The translations under genes were made by a program, and so were the position numbers. From contig NZ_QRAO01000003.1 in assembly GCF_003353425.1 (NCBI RefSeq), forward strand, positions 297,088-361,087: a stretch of DNA of 64,000 nucleotides, given 5' to 3'. The notes under the pieces are model-generated. The model saw nothing but the letters and a program-made list of their open reading frames with translations, was not told where the DNA came from and did not search any database. This DNA is from Marinirhabdus gelatinilytica. GTDB lineage: Bacteria; Bacteroidota; Bacteroidia; Flavobacteriales; Flavobacteriaceae. Below, piece by piece: positions 58,711-64,000 of the stretch. How positions within the stretch are numbered: position 1 is the stretch's first letter; every line of letters starts with the position of its first letter.

Positions 58711-59121
58711 TTAGTCATTATAAAGGTATTGTTGAAGGATAATAGTAGCACTTATCTCGTCCAGTAATGCTTTGTTTCTTCGTTGTTTCTTTTTTAGGCC
58801 GCTATCTATCATAGTCTGGAACGCCATTTTACTGGTGTAGCGCTCGTCCACTCTTGTAAAGGGCATATCTGGAAACTCTTTTGAGAATATTTCTAAGAAC
58901 TTCTTTATTTCGGTTTCCACATCACTGGGGGTACCGTCCTTTTGAAGCGGTTGCCCAATCAAAACCCGCTCCACGGTCTCTTGGCCAATGTATTTTTTTA
59001 AAAAGTCCATCAACTTTGGAGTTTCCACCGTGGTGAGTCCGGAGGCGATTAGCTGCAGTTCGTCTGTTACAGCTATTCCCGTGCGTTTTGTTCCAAAATC
59101 TATTGCTAGTATGCGTGCCAT
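58711..59121 (-). CDS. ruvX: RuvX/YqgF-type nuclease
   Basis: A 136-residue RNase H-fold protein, probable Holliday-junction or pre-16S rRNA processing nuclease. Motifs: R-I-L-A-I-D-F-G-T-K-R-T-G (first acidic residue), V-L-I-G-Q-P-L-Q-K-D-G, and D-E-R-Y-T-S near the end with D-E-I-S-A-T. Start ATG 59121 places the first Asp at residue 7; a longer reading adds four residues across a -7 box. Essential in many bacteria. Confidence 0.94.
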   Translation of the reverse strand: MARILAIDFGTKRTGIAVTDELQLIASGLTTVETPKLMDFLKKYIGQETVERVLIGQPLQKDGTPSDVETEIKKFLEIFSKEFPDMPFTRVDERYTSKMAFQTMIDSGLKKKQRRNKALLDEISATIILQQYLYND

Positions 59122-59130
59122 GGTTGGCTG

Positions 59131-59138
59131 CAAAAATA
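59131..59138 (-). promoter_or_regulatory. -7 element of ruvX
   Basis: TATTTTTG on the minus strand, nine bases before the ATG at 59121, giving a very short leader. Confidence 0.55.
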
Positions 59139-59206
59139 GGAGTTTTATTTAAGGATTGGAAAGGTAAGCTGGTCTTAAAATTTCAGCTAGCAACGCAATT
59201 TGTAGG

Positions 59207-59710
59207 TTACTTGTAGAATTTGGCATCCTTGCGCAGCTGTGCCATTTTAATGGCCGCTATGGCAGCCTCTGTACCTTTATTGCCGTACTTTCCTCCACTA
59301 CGGTCCAAAGACTGTTGCAATGTATTATCAGTGAGCACACAGAATATCACCGGGATATCACCTTGCACATTCAAATCTTTGATTCCCTGTGAAACGGCCT
59401 CGCAAACATAATCGAAATGTTTGGTCTCGCCCTGTATCACACAGCCAATAGCAATGACAACATCCAGCATCTCGAAACTTTCGGTCATTTTTTTACAACC
59501 GTATAATAGCTCGAAGCTGCCGGGCACGTTCCAGCGGACGATATTTTCCTTTATCCCACCACAGTCCAAAATAGCATCGAAAGCCCCTTGGAACATTCCT
59601 TGGGTGACCTGTTCGTTCCATTCTGAAACAACAATCCCAAACCGAAAGTCCTTCGCGTTTGGGATTGTTGCTTTATCGTAAGCCGATAAGTTATTGTTTT
59701 TTGTGGCCAT
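59207..59710 (-). CDS. ribH: 6,7-Dimethyl-8-ribityllumazine synthase
   Basis: A 167-residue riboflavin-pathway enzyme that joins the pyrimidine and the four-carbon unit. Motifs are S-E-W-N-E-Q (pyrimidine site), P-G-S-F-E-L (Glu loop), G-C-V-I-Q-G-E-T-K-H-F-D-Y-V (active-site His) and N-K-G-T-E-A-A. Start ATG 59710 is 19 bases after the TPR gene's stop, so it is the second gene of that operon. No FMN riboswitch precedes the operon that I can see. Confidence 0.95.
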   Translation of the reverse strand: MATKNNNLSAYDKATIPNAKDFRFGIVVSEWNEQVTQGMFQGAFDAILDCGGIKENIVRWNVPGSFELLYGCKKMTESFEMLDVVIAIGCVIQGETKHFDYVCEAVSQGIKDLNVQGDIPVIFCVLTDNTLQQSLDRSGGKYGNKGTEAAIAAIKMAQLRKDAKFYK

Positions 59711-59729
59711 ATTTGTTAGGCACTTTGGT

Positions 59730-60506
59730 TTATTGCATTGCCCCTACCTTACCTTTATAGGCAACGGCCTTTTTGGCCTCGGTAGATTTTGGGTATTGCT
59801 TTTCCAGTGCATCAAAATGTTTATGAGCTACATCGGGCTTTCCTAAGTTCAATGCTATAATACCTGCTTTAAGTAAGAAGCGTGGTGTTGTAACATCGTT
59901 CGAGCGCATAGTAGCAGCTTCTTCGTAATATCCCAGCGCCTCTTCTTTTTGGTCCAACTGTGCAAAGGCGTCTCCAATAGCACCTTTGGCAAGCGGAGCC
60001 AACATTTCGTCGTCGCTATTGAAATTATCTAAATGGTTTATTGCTTCTTGGTAGTTATTTGTGTTCAAGTACGCCATACCTGCATAATACTCAGCCAGAT
60101 TACCAGCTTTTGTACTTCCGTAGTTATCTATAATATCCAGAAAACCATACTTCCCTCTACCACCATTTAGTGAAAGATCGTACAACGAATCGCTAACAGT
60201 CTCGTTACCCAATGCCTGCTCAAAGAACTGCTGTGCTTGGAACATCTCGTCCATAGCTTCAGCTTCCTTGGGGCCCTGTACCCATTGTTGGTACCCTAGG
60301 TAACCCAATACCGCTACTGCAATTATACCTACTACTATAAGGATCCCTTTTTGGTTTTTCTCTACCCAAGCCTCGGTTTTACTGGCACCCTCGTCCAAGG
60401 TGTTGAACACCTCAGCGGTTGTACTTTCCCCTTCAAAGAGTTCGTCTTTCTCTTCTTCGTTCTTTGGTTTGGGTTGTTTATACCCTCTCTTTTTATATGT
60501 AGCCAT
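59730..60506 (-). CDS. Single-pass membrane TPR protein
   Basis: A 258-residue protein: a basic N terminus (K-K-R-G-Y-K-Q), an acidic stretch, then one membrane helix at about 55-72 (G-I-L-I-V-V-G-I-I-A-V-A-V-L-G-Y). The C-terminal part holds TPR-like hairpins (A-E-Y-Y-A-G-M-A-Y-L-N-T-N, E-E-A-L-G-Y-Y-E-E-A). It has the YfgM-like plan. Such proteins work near the Sec translocon, so the same is possible. First gene of the ribH operon. Confidence 0.85.
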   Translation of the reverse strand: MATYKKRGYKQPKPKNEEEKDELFEGESTTAEVFNTLDEGASKTEAWVEKNQKGILIVVGIIAVAVLGYLGYQQWVQGPKEAEAMDEMFQAQQFFEQALGNETVSDSLYDLSLNGGRGKYGFLDIIDNYGSTKAGNLAEYYAGMAYLNTNNYQEAINHLDNFNSDDEMLAPLAKGAIGDAFAQLDQKEEALGYYEEAATMRSNDVTTPRFLLKAGIIALNLGKPDVAHKHFDALEKQYPKSTEAKKAVAYKGKVGAMQ

Positions 60507-60526
60507 AATTTTGGTTTACTGACGGG

Positions 60527-60534
60527 CAAAAATA
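60527..60534 (-). promoter_or_regulatory. -7 element of the TPR-ribH operon
   Basis: TATTTTTG on the minus strand, 20 bases before the ATG at 60506. Confidence 0.55.
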
Positions 60535-60645
60535 AAATTTTTATTAGAATTTAAAAGAGAAAAAAGTCCTTATTTTTCAATAATTTGCAAGCTTAATCAC
60601 AATAGGGCAAATCCTTCAGTAAAAAATAGCAACTATCTGGTTTTT

Positions 60646-61728
60646 ATGGTTTTAAATTCGGTTTCATTAATCAATTATAAGAATTTTGAATCGCAGCGCT
60701 TTCAGTTCGACCCAAAAATAAACTGCTTTGTGGGGAAAAACGGCGTGGGAAAGACCAATGTCCTGGATGCCATTTACCATCTCTCCTTCGGAAAAAGCTA
60801 TTTTAATCCCATTACCAGTCAAAACATTAAACACGGAACCGATTTTTTCGTGATTGAAGGTAATTACGAAAAAAACGAACGGGAGGAAAAGATACTGGTA
60901 AGCGCCAAGAACGGGCAGAAAAAACATATAAAAAGGAACGGGAAGGTGTATGACAAATTCAGTGAACACATAGGTTTTTTACCGCTCGTGATTATTTCTC
61001 CAGCGGATCGAGACTTGATTATTGAAGGCAGTGACACACGCCGAAAGTTTATGGATGGGGTAATATCACAAGGTGACCCTAGCTATTTACATACCCTTAT
61101 AAATTACAACAAGGTACTGGCACAGCGTAATGCCCTTTTAAAATATTTTGCTGCGAACAATACCTTTAACGCTCCACAACTGGACGTTTATAATCAGCAA
61201 TTGCATAAATTGGGGATGCCTATTTTTGAAAAAAGAACCCAATTTATCGAAGCCTTTGCACCCATATTCCTAGAGCGCTACAAATCTATAAGCAACGGTA
61301 CCGAAACGGTTGGTCTCAACTACAAGAGCCAGCTCAAGGAAACCCCTTTACATAGGTTATTGGAGGAGAACATTAGTACCGACAAACTGAAACAGTATAC
61401 AGGCTTTGGAATACACAAGGACGACCTTAAATTTCACCTCAACGAGCATCCCGTGAAGAAATTTGGATCGCAGGGACAACAAAAATCGTATCTTATTGCC
61501 TTAAAGTTGGCGCAGTTCGACTTTATCAAGAAACAGAGCAATGTAACCCCTATCCTATTGCTGGACGATATTTTTGACAAGTTGGACGAACAGCGGGTAG
61601 CACAACTTATTACGCTGGTGGACAATGACCATTTTGGGCAACTATTTATAAGTGACACACACGCCGAAAGAACCGAAAAGATAGTCAAGGAAGTGAGCCA
61701 AACGTATAGAATGTTCCCCATTGGGTAG
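60646..61728 (+). CDS. recF: DNA repair ATPase RecF
   Basis: A 360-residue SMC-like ATPase that helps RecOR load RecA at gaps. Motifs: Walker [13 protein letters not shown] signature-like G-S-Q-G-Q-Q-K-S, Walker [12 protein letters not shown]. No coiled coil is inserted, as expected. It is divergent from the TPR-ribH operon; dnaN or dnaA are not next to it. Start ATG 60646. Confidence 0.95.
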   Translation: MVLNSVSLINYKNFESQRFQFDPKINCFVGKNGVGKTNVLDAIYHLSFGKSYFNPITSQNIKHGTDFFVIEGNYEKNEREEKILVSAKNGQKKHIKRNGKVYDKFSEHIGFLPLVIISPADRDLIIEGSDTRRKFMDGVISQGDPSYLHTLINYNKVLAQRNALLKYFAANNTFNAPQLDVYNQQLHKLGMPIFEKRTQFIEAFAPIFLERYKSISNGTETVGLNYKSQLKETPLHRLLEENISTDKLKQYTGFGIHKDDLKFHLNEHPVKKFGSQGQQKSYLIALKLAQFDFIKKQSNVTPILLLDDIFDKLDEQRVAQLITLVDNDHFGQLFISDTHAERTEKIVKEVSQTYRMFPIG

Positions 61729-61755
61729 CTGTAAGACCATATAGAATAACTAGTA

Positions 61756-62184
61756 ATGAAGCCCGCAATAAAAAAATACATAGTACTACTCTGCCTAGGA
61801 ATGCTGCTCTCCTGTGGAAATCAGGATCCGAGTGGGCAAATACAATATTTGGATGGCTACTGGAGCATTGAAAAGGTAAAACTGAAGGATGGTACCGAAA
61901 AAAACTTTAGCATTAACAGCACGATAGATTTTATTGAAGTGAACGGTGAGAGCGGTATCAGGAAAAAAGTGCAACCCAGATTGGACGGTACTTTCCGCAC
62001 GAGCAACGTTGCCGAAAGGTTTGACATTAAAATTGAAAACGATAGCTTACACCTTTACTACATAACCCCCTACGATTCGTGGAAAGAAACCGTTATAAAA
62101 GCAAAGGACAGTAGCCTTGTAGTATTGAACCGGGACGGAAAGCTTTATTTTTACGAGAAGTTCAAAAAATTCAATTTTGAATAA
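61756..62184 (+). CDS. Lipocalin-like lipoprotein
   Basis: A 142-residue protein with a lipobox (M-L-L-S-C, Cys about 20). The mature part has beta strands with G-Y-W-S-I-E-K-V and L-H-L-Y-Y-I-T-P, as in the lipocalin-like DUF group common in Bacteroidota. The ligand is unknown. It is 27 bases after recF and 32 before the DUF721 gene, the same order as in related genomes from memory. Confidence 0.75.
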   Translation: MKPAIKKYIVLLCLGMLLSCGNQDPSGQIQYLDGYWSIEKVKLKDGTEKNFSINSTIDFIEVNGESGIRKKVQPRLDGTFRTSNVAERFDIKIENDSLHLYYITPYDSWKETVIKAKDSSLVVLNRDGKLYFYEKFKKFNFE

Positions 62185-62216
62185 AACACCCAAAATCTCA
62201 AAAACACTAGATTAGA

Positions 62217-62513
62217 ATGGCCAAAAGAAACGCAGAAGAATCCAAGATAGGCGATGTGCTCAAAGAGTTTATAGCTGTAAACAGGCTGGAAAAAGGCTTG
62301 GACAAGGTTTCGATCAAGGAAGCGTGGCACAACGTTATGGGTGACGCGATTTCTAAATATACAACTGCTTTGTCCTTGGACCGAGAAACACTTTTCGTGA
62401 GCCTGAGCTCTTCGGTGCTGCGGGAGGAACTTAGTTATGGCAAGGAAAAAATCATAACGCTGCTCAATGAGGAAGTTGGGAAAGAGTTGGTGAAGAAGTT
62501 GGTGTTGAAGTAA
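62217..62513 (+). CDS. DUF721 protein (DciA-related)
   Basis: A 98-residue protein: I-G-D-V-L-K-E-F-I, then W-H-N-V-M-G-D-A-I-S-K-Y-T and L-S-S-S-V-L-R-E-E-L. The DUF721 family includes DciA, the loader of the replicative helicase in bacteria without DnaC. Nearness to recF fits a DNA role, which is inference. Start ATG 62217. Confidence 0.88.
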   Translation: MAKRNAEESKIGDVLKEFIAVNRLEKGLDKVSIKEAWHNVMGDAISKYTTALSLDRETLFVSLSSSVLREELSYGKEKIITLLNEEVGKELVKKLVLK

Positions 62514-62615
62514 TTCACGGGTTACATGTTAAAAACTTGACAGAACACCCCCTAGCCTCCCTCAAGGGGGAAATACCAAGATTTCAGCTTCGATTTCGAT
62601 TTCGATTTCAAAAGA

Positions 62616-62650
62616 AAAACCCTCCTGAAACTTAGTTCCAGAAGGGTTTT
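62616..62650. terminator. Two-way terminator between DUF721 gene and ndk
   Basis: AAAACCCTCCTG pairs with CAGAAGGGTTTT (one mismatch) around a loop of about 9-11 bases, with A and T tracts on each side. It can stop both the plus-strand recF-DUF721 unit and the minus-strand ndk, which converge here. Confidence 0.85.
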
Positions 62651-62671
62651 AAAGAAAAATTTCAGTGTTTC

Positions 62672-63091
62672 CTAAAACATCTCACGTCCAGAGAAGTGGA
62701 AAGCACCTTCAATAGCTGCGTTCTCATCACTATCGCTACCGTGCACGGCATTCTCACCAATGGAAGCTGCATATAACTTACGGATGGTTCCTTCGGCTGC
62801 ATCGGCTGGGTTGGTAGCGCCTATCAACGTACGGAAATCCTCCACGGCGTTGTTTTTCTCCAAGATGGCAGCCACGATAGGGCCACGCGTCATATACTCC
62901 ACCAATTCCCCAAAGAACGGACGCTCCTTGTGGATAGCGTAAAATTCCTCGGCATCGGCCTTGGTCATTTGTGTCAATTTCATCGCTACGATACGGAAAC
63001 CGCTAGCAGTAATTTTTTCTAAAATAGCCCCAATGTTTCCTTTTTCAACACTATCTGGCTTTAACATTGTAAACGTTCTATCTGTTCTCAT
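62672..63091 (-). CDS. ndk: Nucleoside diphosphate kinase
   Basis: A 139-residue enzyme that balances NTP and dNTP pools. It begins [12 protein letters not shown], and the phospho-accepting His is in [21 protein letters not shown] also fits. Start ATG 63091. A consensus promoter is upstream and a two-way terminator is after it. Confidence 0.97.
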   Translation of the reverse strand: MRTDRTFTMLKPDSVEKGNIGAILEKITASGFRIVAMKLTQMTKADAEEFYAIHKERPFFGELVEYMTRGPIVAAILEKNNAVEDFRTLIGATNPADAAEGTIRKLYAASIGENAVHGSDSDENAAIEGAFHFSGREMF

Positions 63092-63110
63092 AGTTTTTTC
63101 AAATTTGGTG

Positions 63111-63140
63111 CAAAAGTAGTTATTTAATTCTCAACCGCAA
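63111..63140 (-). promoter_or_regulatory. Promoter of ndk
   Basis: TTG (63140-63138), 19-base spacer and TACTTTTG (63118-63111) on the minus strand. The ATG is 20 bases past the -7 element. Confidence 0.7.
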
Positions 63141-63155
63141 CCGCTTAACAATTGT

Positions 63156-64000
63156 TTAATACTGCTGAGTAAATTCTTCATACAAAAAATTATCCTCTCC
63201 CCTAATTTGAAATGTCACGGTTTCTTCTTCAAAATTGAAATGTAAAACACCAAAATTAAGTTGCTTTACCACATTGCTCACCCTGTAGGGGTTCTTCTCT
63301 GTCCCACTGGTTATCCAAGTATGGGTAAGGCCACTCGTAGTAAAATCTACCAAAGGATACTCCAAACCTGCATTATCATTCACAGAAATTTCTGCAAGAT
63401 GTCTATCACCACTTACTATAACTATGTTTTTGGCTTTTGCACTCCTAATAAGTTCATAAAATTTAGTGACTTCTGATGGAAAATTTCCCCATTTTTCCCA
63501 ACCGTGTTGATCGCTTAAAAATTGGATACTTGTGTTAATTACCGTAAACTCTGTCGTATCATCTTTTAATTCATTTTCTAGCCACTTCCATTGTTCGTCG
63601 CCCAAAATAGTCCCAGAGTGGTTTTTTGGCCAAGCACTATAGCGCACAGCAGGGTCTTCTCCTTTCTTTAAAGCTGTCCTAAAGTAACGAGTATCGAGCA
63701 ATATCAACTTTACGCTTCCTCCATTTCCCTCTAAAATTCTACTATGGTAAACGCCTTTTCTCGAACGCACTTTGGCTGTATCGGGATATTCTAGAAAATC
63801 TAGTAAGAGGGTCTTTGCATCATTTTTTTTCTCCCACTCATTACCTGCATCGTTCTTGCCATAATCATGATCGTCCCAAGTCCCGATGATTTCAACATTT
63901 TCTGCCAGTTTTTTATAAGATGGATTGTTGGCAACCTTATTATAATCATTTTTCATTTTTTCGAGATCGGCCGTATCCGCATATACATTGTCTCCACCCC
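63156..64000 (-). CDS. PhoD-type alkaline phosphatase (5' part outside window)
   Basis: The C-terminal part of a metallophosphatase; the frame runs open to the window edge. It reads G-G-D-N-V-Y-A-D before the first visible ATG at 63956, so that ATG is internal. Metal-site motifs are G-D-N-V-Y-A, G-T-W-D-D-H-D-Y-G-K-N-D-A-G and I-V-S-G-D-R-H-L-A-E. They match PhoD and its relatives that split phosphate esters outside the cytoplasm. The signal peptide would be outside the window. Confidence 0.9.
   Translation of the reverse strand, partial: GGDNVYADTADLEKMKNDYNKVANNPSYKKLAENVEIIGTWDDHDYGKNDAGNEWEKKNDAKTLLLDFLEYPDTAKVRSRKGVYHSRILEGNGGSVKLILLDTRYFRTALKKGEDPAVRYSAWPKNHSGTILGDEQWKWLENELKDDTTEFTVINTSIQFLSDQHGWEKWGNFPSEVTKFYELIRSAKAKNIVIVSGDRHLAEISVNDNAGLEYPLVDFTTSGLTHTWITSGTEKNPYRVSNVVKQLNFGVLHFNFEEETVTFQIRGEDNFLYEEFTQQY

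Noticed and set aside
59711-60645. FMN riboswitch upstream of ribH
   Set aside because: ribH is the second gene of an operon and the region before it contains no long structured leader.
62548-62570. CCCCCTAG...AAGGGGG inverted sequence
   Set aside because: Looks like a loose relative of the palindrome at 17119-17134; the pairing is weak and no function can be supported.
62589-62606. Three TTCGAT units before the ndk/DUF721 terminator
   Set aside because: Too short to call a functional repeat.

Overview
The window looks like part of a marine-type Flavobacteriaceae (Bacteroidota) chromosome. Three kinds of evidence support this. Many genes carry the Bacteroidota primary sigma factor -7 element TAnnTTTG (several with a TTG or TTTG about 18-22 bases upstream). 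There is a type IX secretion (T9SS) sorting domain at 35403-36824. Several families are typical of the phylum (DUF5606, DUF6503, OstA-like protein, DUF349). I did not search any database; family names come from motif recognition.

Layout: (1) 1-1188: the end of an AT-rich Mrr-type restriction gene next to the 3' end of a tRNA-Ser(TGA) gene, which looks like the edge of an island. (2) 1.3-20.7 kb: an accessory, stress and ion-homeostasis region. It has an SLC13-type permease/MscS/DUF2383-like operon, a HAD phosphatase, a Na+/H+-type antiporter, a DUF421 protein, an FAD/NAD(P)-binding protein, a GSP39/YghA-like SDR, a SemiSWEET, a cytosolic Cys-rich four-helix-bundle (Csp-like) protein, five tiny hydrophilic proteins (39-76 aa, two or three of them easily missed), a PA2169/DUF2383 protein and a metallo-beta-lactamase/double-rhodanese sulfur enzyme. 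Inside it, 13000-16566 holds a two-gene AT-rich unit bounded on both sides by copies of a degenerate intergenic repeat. The unit encodes a large secreted protein with coiled coils and a beta-rich end, plus a secreted trypsin-like protease. It is my best candidate for an undescribed system. (3) 20.8-30.9 kb: a cell-surface glycan cluster. It has six GT2 or GT4 type transferases, one GT9, an InaA/WaaP-like kinase, two methyltransferases, a polysaccharide deacetylase and a divergent CgeB-like protein. I see no flippase or polymerase, so an LPS core or lipooligosaccharide fits better than capsule. (4) 30.9-64 kb: mostly housekeeping. This part includes tsaC, a CCA-adding-type nucleotidyltransferase, heme A synthase, lipoproteins, a T9SS protein, a SpoU rRNA methyltransferase, an M48 protease, MscS, RelA/SpoT, Fur, PurA, OstA-like protein, an aminotransferase, TPR, a tandem DUF368 pair, AroE, DUF349, MazG, DUF5606, peptide deformylase, RuvX, RibH, RecF, DUF721, Ndk and the start of a PhoD-type phosphatase that leaves the window.

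Gene packing is tight. Many genes are joined by 1-4 base overlaps or gaps, and several convergent pairs meet with almost no space for a terminator. Several promoters put the -7 element only 4-9 bases before the start codon, which predicts leaderless or nearly leaderless mRNAs (relA/spoT, fur, SpoU methyltransferase, MscS and others).
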